Origin: Desulfobulbaceae bacterium
Lineage (GTDB): Bacteria; Desulfobacterota; Desulfobulbia; Desulfobulbales; SURF-16
Length of the DNA stretch: 64,000 bases
NCBI GenBank assembly: GCA_020444175.1
Contig: JAHLLM010000007.1
Span: 1 to 64,000 of the forward strand
Reading direction: 5' to 3'
Program-made: the position numbers and the translations under genes
Part shown: positions 53,154 to 63,441 of the stretch, piece by piece
Numbering within the stretch: position 1 is the stretch's first letter
How the letters are laid out: every line of letters starts with the position of its first letter
The notes under the pieces: model-generated
The model's database searches: none
Told to the model about the DNA's origin: nothing
The model's input: only the letters and a program-made list of their open reading frames with translations

Positions 53154-54260
53154 TTACCTTCCACTGCAGATAATCATGGCATCACCGTAACTGAAAAAAC
53201 GGTACTGCTGCTCCACGGCATGGTTATAACAGGCCAGCATGTTTTCACGTCCGGCCAATGCGCTGACCATGAACAACAGCGATGAACCCGGCAGGTGGAA
53301 ATTGGTAATAAGGTTTTCGACAACCTTAAACCTGTAGCCAGGAAAGATATAAAGATTGCACCAGTCCTGTTTCTCGTGGACCTGCCCTGCATCGTCGGCG
53401 GCAAACTCAAGTGCCCTGACCGTGGTAGTTCCCACTGCCCAGATCCGCCCCCCCTCTTTTCTCACCTTATTAATCTTTGCGGCAGCAGCCGATGAAACCG
53501 TGATAAATTCCGAATGGATGTCATGCTCCCGGATATCCTGAACGCGCACCGGCGCAAAGGTTCCATAACCGACATGCAGAGTGACGGAAACGAGATCGAC
53601 ATCTCTTTTTGCAACTTCATCAAGAAGCTCAGGCGTAAAGTGAAGTCCTGCAGTGGGAGCGGCAACAGCCCCTGTTTCCGAGGCATAAACAGTCTGGTAT
53701 CTCTCCTTATCCTGGGCACCCTGCCCTTCCGGTCTCTTAATATACGGAGGAAGGGGCATCTGGCCATACTGGTCGAGAAGTTGATCAAGATCACCGTCAC
53801 AAAAAAGGGAAAGACGGACCTTGCCTCCTGACAAAAACTCAATAACTTCAGCGTAAAAATTGTCCGCAAAGAATATCCGCTGCCCCGGCTTGGGACGTTT
53901 TGAGCTTTTCAACAAGCCGACGACCTCCATGTGCACCATGGTGCTGTCCACTGTTCCGGAGCTGTTTGTGCCGGATTGGGGATACTCAAGGGCCAGCAGC
54001 TCAACCCGCCCTCCTGTTTCCTTCCTGCCAAGGATTCTGGCAGGAAACACCTTGGTGTTGTTGACGACAAGCAAATCCCCGGGTGCAAAAAATTTGACAA
54101 TATCGGAAAAATGAAGATCACGCATGCTGCCGGTTGTGCAATCAAAGGAAAGCAGTCTGGAGGCATCACGGTCATCAGCCGGCTGCTGGGCGATACGGTC
54201 CTGGGGAAGGTGGTAGTGATACGACTCGATGTCGTATTGCAGAGGAATTTTGTCAGACAT
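53154..54260 (-). CDS. queA: S-adenosylmethionine:tRNA ribosyltransferase-isomerase
   Basis: This 368-residue QueA protein starts with YHYHLPQDRIAQQPADDRDA and has VVNNTKVFPARILGRKETGG, GAVAAPTAGLHFTPELL, and TNFHLPGSSLLFMVSALAG. It makes epoxyqueuosine in tRNA from a preQ1 residue and SAM. It starts directly at the DUF2065 stop (TAATG). No tgt gene is nearby. It is convergent with the cyclase gene, with only one base between. Confidence 0.93.
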   Translation of the reverse strand: MSDKIPLQYDIESYHYHLPQDRIAQQPADDRDASRLLSFDCTTGSMRDLHFSDIVKFFAPGDLLVVNNTKVFPARILGRKETGGRVELLALEYPQSGTNSSGTVDSTMVHMEVVGLLKSSKRPKPGQRIFFADNFYAEVIEFLSGGKVRLSLFCDGDLDQLLDQYGQMPLPPYIKRPEGQGAQDKERYQTVYASETGAVAAPTAGLHFTPELLDEVAKRDVDLVSVTLHVGYGTFAPVRVQDIREHDIHSEFITVSSAAAAKINKVRKEGGRIWAVGTTTVRALEFAADDAGQVHEKQDWCNLYIFPGYRFKVVENLITNFHLPGSSLLFMVSALAGRENMLACYNHAVEQQYRFFSYGDAMIICSGR

Positions 54261-54457
54261 TAAAGGAGATCGGTTCGTTGTGTTATGTAGCAGAGTAAAA
54301 GACCAACACCCATGGCAAGAAGGCCCAGCACCCTCAAAACAGCAGGATTCATTTCGGCAAGCTGTTTCAGCCAGTTCTGCATGGCCTCGGGAAAAGCCAC
54401 ATAAGGCAAGGCCTCAAGGATCAATACGACCCCTATCAAAGATACTAAATATTTCAT
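54260..54457 (-). CDS. DUF2065 family small membrane protein
   Basis: The 65-residue protein (start ATG 54457, alternate 54466) has two hydrophobic segments (YLVSLIGVVLILEALPYVAF and VLRVLGLLAMGVGLLLCYI), matching the DUF2065 family often found next to hfl or purA-related genes in other bacteria. The function is unknown. It is upstream of queA and overlaps its start with TAATG. Confidence 0.78.
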   Translation of the reverse strand: MKYLVSLIGVVLILEALPYVAFPEAMQNWLKQLAEMNPAVLRVLGLLAMGVGLLLCYITQRTDLL

Positions 54458-54494
54458 GGCAGCCATAGTAGCAGGAAAATTGAAAATTGAAAAT

Positions 54495-54514
54495 TACCAA
54501 ATGATAATTTGGTA
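54495..54514. promoter_or_regulatory. Palindrome upstream of ispG
   Basis: A perfect inverted repeat taccaaat-gata-atttggta lies about 50 bases before the ispG start, with a TATACT box near 54550. It could be an operator for a regulator controlling ispG or the divergent DUF2065-queA genes. No such regulator is identified. Confidence 0.35.
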
Positions 54515-54563
54515 TGGAACTTTCCCTTAAAACTTTTCTAAAAAGAGAGTATACTCGCAGCCC

Positions 54564-55649
54564 ATGATTGAAAGAAGACAGACAAAACAGATAAAAGTGG
54601 GGAATGTAGCCATTGGAGGATCAGCACCGATTGCTGTTCAATCCATGACAAACACGGACACCCGGGATATTGAAGCAACGGTTTCACAGATACAGCGCCT
54701 TGAGTCTGCCGGCTGCGAAATAATCAGAGTGGCTGTCCTCGATGAAGAGGCGGCACAGGCAATCAGACAGATCCGGGAGCGGATTACTATCCCGCTTATA
54801 GCGGATATCCACTTTGATCACCGCCTGGCCATTGCCGGCATGGAAAACGGCGCGCAGGGCATCCGCATTAATCCGGGGAATATCGGCGGTGCTTCAAAGC
54901 TTGCCAAAGTGGCTGATGCGGCAAAAACGCACCAGGTTTCAATACGGGTCGGGGTAAATTCCGGTTCCGTTGAAAAAGACATCCTCAGTCGTTACGGACA
55001 TCCTACCCCTGAAGCACTTGTTGAAAGCGCCTTGCGCAATGTCAGCCTGCTTGAGAATCTGCATTTTTACGAATTAAAAATTTCAATCAAATCTTCGGAT
55101 ACCCTGACAACAATTGATGCCTATCGTCTTCTTTCAAAACAATGCGATTACCCCCTGCATCTCGGCGTTACCGAGGCCGGAGGCCTTATAGCAGGCACGG
55201 TAAAATCCAGTGTCGCCCTTGGCATGCTTTTATATGAAGGTATTGGCGATACCTTCCGCATTTCTCTGACCCGGGATCCGGTGGAGGAAATACGGGTCTG
55301 TTATGAACTGCTTCGCTCCCTGCGTATACGGGAACGTGGACCAGAGCTCATTTCCTGCCCCACCTGCGGACGTTGCCGGATCAATCTCTTCAGTCTTGCC
55401 GAAAGAGTAGAAAATCATATCCAGCAGATCGAAACTCCCCTGAAAGTCGCCGTCATGGGTTGCGTGGTCAATGGCCCGGGAGAAGCCAAAGAGGCGGACA
55501 TAGGACTGGCCGGAGGTCATGGGGTTGGCATAATTTTTAAAAAAGGCAAACTCTTTAAAAAGGTTCCTGAAAACGAATTATATGATGTTTTCATAAGCGA
55601 ACTTGATGCCATGACACAGCAGCATGTCATGCATTCCGATACAAAATAA
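54564..55649 (+). CDS. ispG: 4-hydroxy-3-methylbut-2-enyl diphosphate synthase (IspG)
   Basis: This 361-residue enzyme has a TIM-barrel start ([20 protein letters not shown]), [13 protein letters not shown], and C-terminal cysteines in CPTCGRC and [11 protein letters not shown] that bind the 4Fe-4S cluster. It acts in the MEP pathway for isoprenoids, making HMBPP from ME-cPP. It lies 31 bp upstream of proS, and the operon continues to relA. Length is that of the standard bacterial form. Confidence 0.94.
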   Translation: MIERRQTKQIKVGNVAIGGSAPIAVQSMTNTDTRDIEATVSQIQRLESAGCEIIRVAVLDEEAAQAIRQIRERITIPLIADIHFDHRLAIAGMENGAQGIRINPGNIGGASKLAKVADAAKTHQVSIRVGVNSGSVEKDILSRYGHPTPEALVESALRNVSLLENLHFYELKISIKSSDTLTTIDAYRLLSKQCDYPLHLGVTEAGGLIAGTVKSSVALGMLLYEGIGDTFRISLTRDPVEEIRVCYELLRSLRIRERGPELISCPTCGRCRINLFSLAERVENHIQQIETPLKVAVMGCVVNGPGEAKEADIGLAGGHGVGIIFKKGKLFKKVPENELYDVFISELDAMTQQHVMHSDTK

Positions 55650-55680
55650 CATTGTTACAAATGATCATAAAGGAACACAC

Positions 55681-57402
55681 ATGCGTTTTTCACAACTTCT
55701 TATTCCGACACTGAAGGAAACACCGGCTGAAGCGGAAGTCATCAGCCACAAATTGATGCTCCGTGCCGGTTTTATCAGAAAACTTGCCTCGGGCATCTAT
55801 TCCTACCTGCCCCTTGGACTCAAATCTATCAGAAAAGTAGAACAGATTGTCCGGGAAGAAATGAATAACTCAGGAGCTCAGGAGCTTCTTCTTCCCATGG
55901 TCCAGCCTGCTGATCTCTGGCAGGAATCAGGCCGCTGGCAGAAGTACGGAACTGAACTTTTGCGCTTTACCGACAGACACGACAGGGAAAACTGCCTTGG
56001 TCCGACCCATGAGGAGGTTATTACCGATCTGGTCCGTAAAAATGTTCATTCATATAGAAGTCTGCCCATAAATCTTTATCAGATTCAGACAAAATTCCGC
56101 GATGAAATTCGCCCCAGGTTTGGGCTTATGCGTGGTCGTGAATTTATTATGAAAGATGGTTACAGCTTTGACGCCACTGATTCCGACGCCGGCAAAACCT
56201 ATGAAAAAATGAATGATGCCTACCATCGCATTTTCAAGCGATGCGGACTCTCCTTCAGGGCTGTTGAAGCGGATTCCGGAACTATCGGCGGCAGCTTTTC
56301 ACATGAATTCATGGTGCTTGCGGATACAGGAGAGGACACAGTAGTCATTTGCACAAATTGCTCTTATGCTGCAAACACGGAAAAGGCAAAGGCCATGGAG
56401 AGCACGATGCCCGAAAATCCCGAACTGCTGCCAATGACAAAGATTGAAACACCGGGTAAGCGAAAGGTAAAAGCTGTCTGCAATTTTCTTGATATTGCCC
56501 CTCAAAATCTCGTAAAAACCCTTATCTATGTTGCTGACGGAGAGCCCGTTGCAGTGCTCCTGCGCGGAGATCATGAGGTTCAGGAAGTCAAACTTCAGAA
56601 TATCCTTGGTGTTGATGAAGTAAGACTCGCTGACGACAAGGAGACTTTTGATTTTGCCGGCACACCTACCGGTTATCTCGGTCCTGTCGGTCTCAAGTTG
56701 AAAATCATCGCAGATCTTGAAGTGGCGAGGATGGTCAACTTTACCGTGGGCGCCAACGAAAAAAACTTTCACATGCAAAACGTCAATTTTGGCCGGGATT
56801 TTGAGGTTGACCAGACTGCCGATCTGCGCATGATCACGGCAGATGACAGCTGTCCTTCTTGCGGCGGCAAACTCGAATTGCCGCGCGGCATTGAAGTGGG
56901 TCATATATTCAAACTGGGAACAACCTACAGCGAGGCCCTGAAAGCGACTTTCCTGGATGACCAGGGCCAGGAGATTCCTTTTGTCATGGGATGCTACGGC
57001 ATTGGCGTCAGCCGCACCGTTGCCGCTGCAATCGAACAGAATCATGATAAAGACGGGATTATTTTCCCGCTGCCCATAGCCCCCTTTCAGGTTACCCTTT
57101 TGAATCTTTCCATAAAGGATGAAGAGATTACCAAGGCCGCGGAATCGCTTTATGATGAGTTTCTCAAGCTTGGCATTGAGGTCCTGTTTGACGATCGCGA
57201 TGAGCGTCCCGGCATTAAATTCAAAGATGCCGACCTCATTGGCATTCCATACAGGGTAACTGTTGGCAAAAGTTTGACAACAGAAGGTAAAATTGAAATC
57301 CGCGAACGGAAAACAGGAGAAACCTTTTCTGTTCCTTTGGCAGAAACAACAAGCAGGTTGAAGCAGATGATAGACTCTGCAATGCAATCCTGCCAGGTAT
57401 AA
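55681..57402 (+). CDS. proS: Prolyl-tRNA synthetase (bacterial type with editing domain)
   Basis: This 573-residue class II synthetase has [20 protein letters not shown], the motif 2 region [19 protein letters not shown] and a YxA-type editing insert (about 230-400). A C-terminal anticodon-binding domain with [20 protein letters not shown] follows. The ATG at 55681 has AAAGGAA upstream. An earlier start would overlap ispG. It charges tRNA-Pro. It lies upstream of relA, 34 bp. Confidence 0.93.
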   Translation: MRFSQLLIPTLKETPAEAEVISHKLMLRAGFIRKLASGIYSYLPLGLKSIRKVEQIVREEMNNSGAQELLLPMVQPADLWQESGRWQKYGTELLRFTDRHDRENCLGPTHEEVITDLVRKNVHSYRSLPINLYQIQTKFRDEIRPRFGLMRGREFIMKDGYSFDATDSDAGKTYEKMNDAYHRIFKRCGLSFRAVEADSGTIGGSFSHEFMVLADTGEDTVVICTNCSYAANTEKAKAMESTMPENPELLPMTKIETPGKRKVKAVCNFLDIAPQNLVKTLIYVADGEPVAVLLRGDHEVQEVKLQNILGVDEVRLADDKETFDFAGTPTGYLGPVGLKLKIIADLEVARMVNFTVGANEKNFHMQNVNFGRDFEVDQTADLRMITADDSCPSCGGKLELPRGIEVGHIFKLGTTYSEALKATFLDDQGQEIPFVMGCYGIGVSRTVAAAIEQNHDKDGIIFPLPIAPFQVTLLNLSIKDEEITKAAESLYDEFLKLGIEVLFDDRDERPGIKFKDADLIGIPYRVTVGKSLTTEGKIEIRERKTGETFSVPLAETTSRLKQMIDSAMQSCQV

Positions 57403-57436
57403 CCCCGTATCTCAAATAAACCGGCAGGACGTTTCA

Positions 57437-59635
57437 ATGCAGCAAGACACATCAAAAAACACTCATCACAGTAACATTGCCATTGATGACCTTTTGAACA
57501 GAGCGAGAGGATATCTGCCTCCGAAGGATGTTGATGATACCCGGAAGGCCTATGATTTTGCCCGAAAAATTCATGGGGATCAAAAACGGAGCAACGGCGA
57601 TCCCTACATAACGCACCCCCTGGCTGTTGCCCACATTCTGGCCTCCATGCAGCTTGATCCCCATTCTCTGCAAGCCGCACTCTTGCACAGCATTTTCAAA
57701 GATCCCTCAAGTAAGGTTACCGAAAAAGAGATTGAAATTAAATTCGGCGCCGATGTTGCCAACCTTGTCAAAGGGGTAAACCGCATCAACAGTGTGGAGT
57801 TCAATGCCAACATTGACTACCAGGCTGAAAACATTCGCAAGATGCTCCTTGCCATGTCTGCGGATATTCGGGTACTGATGGTAAAAATGGCTGATCGTCT
57901 TCAACTTATGCAAGTTATGGATATGCCGAATGATCAAAAGAGAGAATTCGCATCCGAAACCATGGACCTTTACGCTCCGCTGGCCAGTCGACTGGGTATT
58001 GACTGGATGAAGCGGGAATTTGAGGATCTTGCCTTTTCCTACCTGCACCCTGACGAATTCCAGAACCTCACTGCCAAAATCAAATCATCGAGCCTGGACC
58101 GCGAACGTTTTGTCGATGAAGTCAAAAAATTACTGACCACCAAGCTTGAGGAGCAGGGGCTCTCAAACTTCCAGATCCTTGGACGCCCGAAACATCTCTA
58201 CTCTATTTACCGCAAGCTCATTGCCCAGAACATTCCTCTTGAAAAGGTCTATGACAAGGTTGCCTTTCGCATCATTTTCCAGACGGTGCGCGAATGCTAT
58301 GAAGCCCTTGGTCTTGTCCATTCGCTGTGGCCGCCCATTGACGGCAGGTTCAAGGATTTTATCAGCAGCCCTAAATCCAACATGTACCAGTCGTTGCATA
58401 CATCGGTGATTGGCCCCCACGGTGACTTTATGGAGATCCAGATCCGCACCGAGGAGATGGATAAAATCGCCAAGGAGGGCATCGCTGCTCATTGGGCTTA
58501 TAAAGAAGGAACTTCCATTTCTCAGCAGGATGCCAAGATGTTTGAAGGCTTGAAACATCTTGTTCAATGTCTGCAGGATTTAAAAGACCCCAAGGAGTTT
58601 ATCGACGCCTTTAAGGAAGAACTGGATCATGCAAAAACCTATGTTCTTACTCCGAATGGAGAAGTAAAAGAATTCCCAGACGGCAGTACTCCTCTGGATT
58701 TTGCCTACTCCATCCACACGGAAGTCGGAAATCGCTGCACCGGAGCAAAAATTAACGGTCGGCTCGTTCCTTTAAAAACGGTTCTGAAAAACGGTGATGT
58801 ATTGGAGATCCTCACATCTCCCCACCAGGAGCCAAGCCGGGGCTGGCTCTCCCTTGTCAAGACAAGCAGGGCTAAAAGCAGGATCAGGCAATGGCTCCGT
58901 CAGGAAGAGATGGAAAAAAGCCTCAAGCTGGGGCAGGAAATCTCTGAACGGGAGTTACGCAAACATAACCTGAGCTTGAAAAAACTTATAAAAACCGGCC
59001 ATTTGAAGGAAATTCTCAAACGAGCCAATTCCAATGCCCTGGAAGATCTTTTACGTAAAATCGGTTCAGGCAAAATCAGGACGAATCAGATTCTTGACCT
59101 CATGCTGCCAGCTGAGGTCAAAAAAGAAAAAGAGGAAGAAGAAGCTCTTCAGGAACTGACAGGAGAAAAGGCTCAGCACGTTTCCAAGAAAGCTGATTCC
59201 GGAGACATTATTGAGATTGATGGCATTGACGGCATGCTTGTCAAAATCAGCCAGTGTTGCCTGCCCATGCCAGGCGACGACATCATGGGCTTTATTACTA
59301 CGGGACGCGGCATCTCCGTGCATAAAACCACGTGCCCCAATCTGCATAACACAGATCCGCAACGCCGCATTGAGGTCGGCTGGTCTACTTCCGCCAAGGC
59401 GCAGCACAGGGCCCAGATTCAGATTATCGCCCAGGACAGGAAAGGTCTGCTTGTCAATATATGCAATGCCATCACCACGGATGACGCCAATATTCTCAAT
59501 GTCGATGCCCATACGTCAAAAGACAATGTGGCCAGGCTCAATATTGTTCTTGAAGTTAACAGCATCGACCATCTGACAAGTCTGCTCCAGCATCTGCGCC
59601 AACTGGAGAATGTCATTGAGGCCAGAAGAAATTGA
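57437..59635 (+). CDS. relA: RelA/SpoT family (p)ppGpp synthetase with degenerate hydrolase domain
   Basis: This 732-residue long RSH has HD domain, synthetase (about 245-360), TGS (about 405-465), conserved-cysteine region (CCLPMPGDD) and ACT domain at the C-terminus. In the hydrolase part H60 is present, but HDxxED reads H84-S-I-F-K-D, so the metal aspartate (D to S85) and glutamate (E to K88) are lost. The later ADRLHN reads ADRLQL (catalytic N to L157). The synthetase site is intact: R304-F-K-D, QSLHTSV and E333 in MEIQIRTEEM. So it should make but not degrade (p)ppGpp. Confidence 0.88.
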   Translation: MQQDTSKNTHHSNIAIDDLLNRARGYLPPKDVDDTRKAYDFARKIHGDQKRSNGDPYITHPLAVAHILASMQLDPHSLQAALLHSIFKDPSSKVTEKEIEIKFGADVANLVKGVNRINSVEFNANIDYQAENIRKMLLAMSADIRVLMVKMADRLQLMQVMDMPNDQKREFASETMDLYAPLASRLGIDWMKREFEDLAFSYLHPDEFQNLTAKIKSSSLDRERFVDEVKKLLTTKLEEQGLSNFQILGRPKHLYSIYRKLIAQNIPLEKVYDKVAFRIIFQTVRECYEALGLVHSLWPPIDGRFKDFISSPKSNMYQSLHTSVIGPHGDFMEIQIRTEEMDKIAKEGIAAHWAYKEGTSISQQDAKMFEGLKHLVQCLQDLKDPKEFIDAFKEELDHAKTYVLTPNGEVKEFPDGSTPLDFAYSIHTEVGNRCTGAKINGRLVPLKTVLKNGDVLEILTSPHQEPSRGWLSLVKTSRAKSRIRQWLRQEEMEKSLKLGQEISERELRKHNLSLKKLIKTGHLKEILKRANSNALEDLLRKIGSGKIRTNQILDLMLPAEVKKEKEEEEALQELTGEKAQHVSKKADSGDIIEIDGIDGMLVKISQCCLPMPGDDIMGFITTGRGISVHKTTCPNLHNTDPQRRIEVGWSTSAKAQHRAQIQIIAQDRKGLLVNICNAITTDDANILNVDAHTSKDNVARLNIVLEVNSIDHLTSLLQHLRQLENVIEARRN

Positions 59636-59791
59636 TGGAAGCAGCAACTGCTGCGGCTACTGCAAATCCGAAATACGAATATCGAAATTTGAAACCAGAT
59701 TAAAGAAATGGATAGAAAAAAAGGTGGGAATTCCGGGAATACGGACAAAATGTCCATAAAAGCGTAAAATTGAAATTTTCTAGATTAAATT

Positions 59792-60628
59792 TCAGTCGAC
59801 ATCAAGCTTCATGCTGATATCACAGGCCGGTGCTGAATGGGTCAGAGCTCCAATAGAGATAAGACTCACCCCTGTTTCGGCCACAGAGCGAATATTTTCC
59901 AAGGTGATGCCCCCTGATGCCTCGAGAAGTGCCCTGCCCTTTACAATGCGGACAGCCTCTCTCATCATTTCAGGTTCCATGTTGTCCAGCATGATGATAT
60001 CCACATCCGCTGCAAGACAGGCTTCAACCTGTTCAAGCGTTTCACATTCAACCTCAATGCGGATGGTATGGGGAGCCCTCTCACGAACACGGTTCACGGC
60101 CCTTTGTATGGACCCGCAGGCAGCAATATGGTTATCCTTGATGAGTATGCCGTCGGCAAGATTAAAACGGTGATTATGGCCGCCTCCAACCCGAACGGCG
60201 TATTTTTCCAACATCCGCAATCCAGGTGTGGTCTTTCTGGTATCAACGATCTTAACCGGCAGCAGCATGACTTTTTCCACAAAACGGGCAGTCAGGGTGG
60301 CGACCCCTGAAAGTCTCTGAGCAAGGTTCAAGGCTACGCGCTCGGCCCGGAGCAGGTCTATTACCGGTCCTGATGCAGAAAAAAGGATATCTCCCGTTTC
60401 AACCCTGGTCCCGTCTTCAACGGCGCTCCACTCGATTGAAGGATTGCAAAGCGCAAAGACCTCACCGGCAACCTTGCCAAGACCTGCAACCATAAACGAA
60501 TCCTTGGCCACAAAACGCGCCTTTCCCTGCTGGTCGCTTTTGAAAATAGATTCACTGGTCAAATCACCGCTGCCAATGTCTTCGACAAGAAAAGACTTGA
60601 TGCTCTCAACAATTTGTAAACGATCCAT
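59792..60628 (-). CDS. nadC: Nicotinate-nucleotide pyrophosphorylase (carboxylating)
   Basis: This 278-residue enzyme has EDIGSGDLTSESIF (about 16-29), the substrate-site motif VDTRKTTPGLRMLEKYAVRV GG region and IKDNHIA, plus a late LEASGGIT stretch. It converts quinolinate and PRPP to nicotinate mononucleotide in NAD synthesis. It is four bases downstream of the lipoprotein gene. A weak AT-rich hairpin overlaps its stop codon. It is convergent with relA, 156 bp apart. Confidence 0.93.
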   Translation of the reverse strand: MDRLQIVESIKSFLVEDIGSGDLTSESIFKSDQQGKARFVAKDSFMVAGLGKVAGEVFALCNPSIEWSAVEDGTRVETGDILFSASGPVIDLLRAERVALNLAQRLSGVATLTARFVEKVMLLPVKIVDTRKTTPGLRMLEKYAVRVGGGHNHRFNLADGILIKDNHIAACGSIQRAVNRVRERAPHTIRIEVECETLEQVEACLAADVDIIMLDNMEPEMMREAVRIVKGRALLEASGGITLENIRSVAETGVSLISIGALTHSAPACDISMKLDVD

Positions 60629-60631
60629 ATT

Positions 60632-61066
60632 TTACTGCGCCCGCCAGTTGCCGTATTGGTCGCGACAGGCTGTCTGCGTCATTTTTTCCGGCTTGCCGTC
60701 AATGGTCACCAGGATTTCCGCCTCACGACAATCCTGGCTTACACTATTCTGGTAGGTATACTGGGGAGTGACAGCAAACTGGTTCCCTGTATTCGGATTA
60801 ACCCACTGTGATGTTCTTCCGTCAGGTATGGTTTCATATGCCGAGTTAATTTTCATTCGGTCTGCCTTGTCCAGTTCATTCCCCACTGCATATCCCAACA
60901 TCAGTCCGATAGCTGCACCGATCAGAGTGGCTTCCGTATTATTGCCAATTGCCTGGCCGGCAACAGCACCAACTGCCGCTCCTGTACCGGCTCCGGTTTG
61001 AGCCTTATTCGCACAGGAACTGAGCATGACAAGGCAGGACATGAGAAGAATGATTTTTTTGAACAT
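60632..61066 (-). CDS. Glycine-zipper outer-membrane lipoprotein
   Basis: This 144-residue protein has a signal peptide with lipobox LVMLSSC (C at about 16). A glycine-rich zipper follows: GAGTGAAVGAVAGQAIG, then AAIGLMLGYAVG. A C-terminal domain carries TPQYTYQNSVSQDCREAEI. It is similar to the 17-kDa antigen/SlyB-like family. The start at 61066 is set by GAGGG seven bases upstream. It is followed directly by nadC in the same direction, which is functionally unrelated. Confidence 0.83.
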   Translation of the reverse strand: MFKKIILLMSCLVMLSSCANKAQTGAGTGAAVGAVAGQAIGNNTEATLIGAAIGLMLGYAVGNELDKADRMKINSAYETIPDGRTSQWVNPNTGNQFAVTPQYTYQNSVSQDCREAEILVTIDGKPEKMTQTACRDQYGNWRAQ

Positions 61067-61411
61067 GATAAATCCCTCACAGTTATTTTTTCTCAGCAAT
61101 ATGCTTTTCAAAACTAAATTGATAATTATATATATAACAAACAAATACAATGCGAATGAACATTTTGTCAACACAAGGACAAAACTTCTTGATCAACTTG
61201 TGCACGAAAAAACTTTTTACTTCCTTTTTTTGTATGGAAGCGTTTAGTTTAATGGGATATTCTTAACCTCGATATAATATTCAAAATACTATTCAAATTC
61301 TTGGATGTTTATTTATCTCAATTATTATCAAACACACACGAACCTAACATACCATTTCTCAGATCATACAGGTAGGAAACCTGTAAAATCGTACCATTTG
61401 GAGGTATTCAC
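61067..61411. other. AT-rich divergent intergenic region
   Basis: These 345 bases lie between the lipoprotein gene (minus) and the phasin-like gene (plus). No gene or repeat is visible. Promoters for both directions are likely here. The stretch near 61270 (tataatattc) resembles a -10 box, but I found no matching -35 with confidence. Confidence 0.5.
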
Positions 61412-61720
61412 ATGATCGACTTGTTAAAAAATGCTTTTTACACCGGACTCGGAGCAGCAGAGCTGACAAAAGAAAAAATTGAAGAACTTGCCAAGGAACT
61501 GGCTGAAAAAGGAAAGCTTTCGGAAAGCGAAATGAAAAAATTCGTCGATGATGCCCTTTCAAAATCAGAGGAACGCAAGGAACAGCTCAAAAACCAGCTG
61601 GAACAAATTGTGGAAGATACAATTAAGAAAATGAACCTTGTCTCCCGCACCGAGTTTGACGCTCTTGAAAAAAAATTGCAGGAAGTGATCGAAAACCAGC
61701 AGAAAGGTTCAGAAGAGTAA
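61412..61720 (+). CDS. Phasin-like/PhaF-type coiled-coil protein
   Basis: This 102-residue helical protein starts MIDLLKNAFYTGLGAAELTK and continues with long heptad-like charged helices (ELAKELAEKGKLSESEMKKF; then an EALEKKL-type end). The pattern is that of short phasin or polyhydroxyalkanoate granule-associated proteins. It occurs next to ubiB in several Desulfobacterota. It need not mean that PHA is made, as no PHA synthase is seen here. GGAGG precedes the start. It is six bases upstream of ubiB. Confidence 0.75.
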   Translation: MIDLLKNAFYTGLGAAELTKEKIEELAKELAEKGKLSESEMKKFVDDALSKSEERKEQLKNQLEQIVEDTIKKMNLVSRTEFDALEKKLQEVIENQQKGSEE

Positions 61721-61726
61721 ATCTCG

Positions 61727-63424
61727 ATGCTCAACATTCGTAAAATAGGGGCATTCGGCAGGACATACCGCAACCTTGGCCGTTACAGGCAGATCCTGTC
61801 CGTGCTTTTCAAATACGGTTTTGGTGAGTTCATCGACACCCTCAATATTGAACAGTATCTGGAAATCAGTAAACAGATGCTGTTTAAAAAAGAGCCTAAA
61901 AGTGTTGATAAACTCACCAGACCAGAACGCGTCCGTCTTGTTTTTGAAGAGCTTGGCCCAACTTTCATAAAATTCGGCCAGATTCTTTCCAGTCGTCCTG
62001 ACCTGATACCTCTTGAGTATATTTTTGAGTTGTCAAAATTGCAGGACAAGGTGCCCTCTTTTCCATATGAAGAGGTATCACTTCTTATTCAGGACGAATT
62101 GGGACAGTCACCAGAAAAAGTATTCAAGCACTTTGACAAAGACCCAATTGCAGCAGCATCCATCGGGCAGGTGCATCGTGCCCGACTCAAAAACGACGAA
62201 GAAGTCGTCGTTAAGGTGCAACGCCCAGGCATAGAAGAGATTATTGAAACAGACCTTGAAATCATGCTCCATCTTGCCTCTCTCATGGAGCGCCACATAG
62301 AAGAATTTGAAGTACAGCGCCCCACCCGTATAGTCTCGGTTTTTGCCCGAAGCATTGAAAAGGAAATAAATTATAATTTAGAGGCGGCAAACATAGAAAG
62401 ATTTGCCCGACAATTTCTTGAAAATCAGACGGTGTATGTCCCAAAGGTGTATCGTTCGTTCAGCACTAAGCGCGTCATTACCATGGAATTTGTCTCCGGC
62501 ATTAAAGCCTCAAAAATCGACACCCTTCAAAAGGAAGGATACGACCTGCAGCTCATTGCAAGCCGTGGTGCCGTCCTTGTTATGAAGCAGATTTTCAACT
62601 TTGGTTTCTTCCATGCCGATCCCCATCCGGGCAACGTTTTTGTGCTTCCCAACAACATCATATGTTTCCTTGATTTCGGCATGATGGGTCGCATTTCCAG
62701 AAAAGAACGCAACGATTTTGCTGATCTTGTCATGCATGTCGTACGCCGCGACGAAAGAAAGGTGACCGATGCAATATTAAATATTACAACGCACCACGGC
62801 TATATTGAAAGGGGAGCTCTTGAAAACGATTTTGCCGACATTATTGAACGTTACGTCGGACTTCCTTTAAAGGAACTTGAAATCGGCCCCCTCATGCATA
62901 ACCTTCTGGAGATTGTTTCCCGCTACAGGTTAAGCCTGAAGCCGAATTTCTATCTTCTTGTAAAAGCGGCAAGCACCATGGAAGGCCTGGGCAGAATGCT
63001 TGATCCGGAATTTGAAATGACCCAGCATGCGGAACCGTTTATTACAAAAATTCAAAAAGATAAACTCAATCCCAAAAAACTGGTGGGTGATCTTGTTGAA
63101 TCCGGAACGGAACTGATGCAGCTTTTTAAAGAAATACCGTCAGGAATCCGCGACGTGCTTAGCCTTACCCGCCAGGGAAAAATCAAAATTGAATTTGAAC
63201 ACCGTGGCCTTGATCCCTTGTATGGCCACCTGGAACAGATTACCAACCGGATAGCCTTTGCCATAGTCCTTGCAGCACAGATAGTCGGCTCTTCTCTTAT
63301 TGTTCTTGCAGATATTCCGCCGAAATGGCACGGTATCCCTATTATCGGCCTTGCCGGTTTTCTCTTGGCTGGTATTATGGGCTTCTGGCTGCTTATCTCC
63401 ATGCTTCGCCATGGTAAAATGTAA
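61727..63424 (+). CDS. ubiB: UbiB/ABC1 family atypical kinase
   Basis: This 565-residue protein has the UbiB KxGQ-type motif LGPTFIKFGQILSSRPDL (about 66-83), the alanine-rich nucleotide loop AAASIGQVHRARL, the catalytic FFHADPHPGN and DFGMMGRIS. Two C-terminal transmembrane helices (from about 500) follow. UbiB proteins assist quinone synthesis through ATP-dependent lipid handling. It follows the phasin-like gene and precedes pepA. In an anaerobe it would serve menaquinone or a related isoprenoid, which is inference. Confidence 0.9.
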   Translation: MLNIRKIGAFGRTYRNLGRYRQILSVLFKYGFGEFIDTLNIEQYLEISKQMLFKKEPKSVDKLTRPERVRLVFEELGPTFIKFGQILSSRPDLIPLEYIFELSKLQDKVPSFPYEEVSLLIQDELGQSPEKVFKHFDKDPIAAASIGQVHRARLKNDEEVVVKVQRPGIEEIIETDLEIMLHLASLMERHIEEFEVQRPTRIVSVFARSIEKEINYNLEAANIERFARQFLENQTVYVPKVYRSFSTKRVITMEFVSGIKASKIDTLQKEGYDLQLIASRGAVLVMKQIFNFGFFHADPHPGNVFVLPNNIICFLDFGMMGRISRKERNDFADLVMHVVRRDERKVTDAILNITTHHGYIERGALENDFADIIERYVGLPLKELEIGPLMHNLLEIVSRYRLSLKPNFYLLVKAASTMEGLGRMLDPEFEMTQHAEPFITKIQKDKLNPKKLVGDLVESGTELMQLFKEIPSGIRDVLSLTRQGKIKIEFEHRGLDPLYGHLEQITNRIAFAIVLAAQIVGSSLIVLADIPPKWHGIPIIGLAGFLLAGIMGFWLLISMLRHGKM

Positions 63425-63441
63425 AAACAAAAGGAGAAAAA

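Noticed and set aside
56299-57387. Long open frame on the minus strand opposite proS
   Set aside because: It is antisense to a well-supported synthetase gene, has no domain I recognise, and its start lacks a ribosome-binding site.
59771-59794. tgaaattt / aaatttca hairpin as terminator of nadC
   Set aside because: The stem is short and pure AT, and it overlaps the nadC stop codon. Not strong enough to list as a feature.
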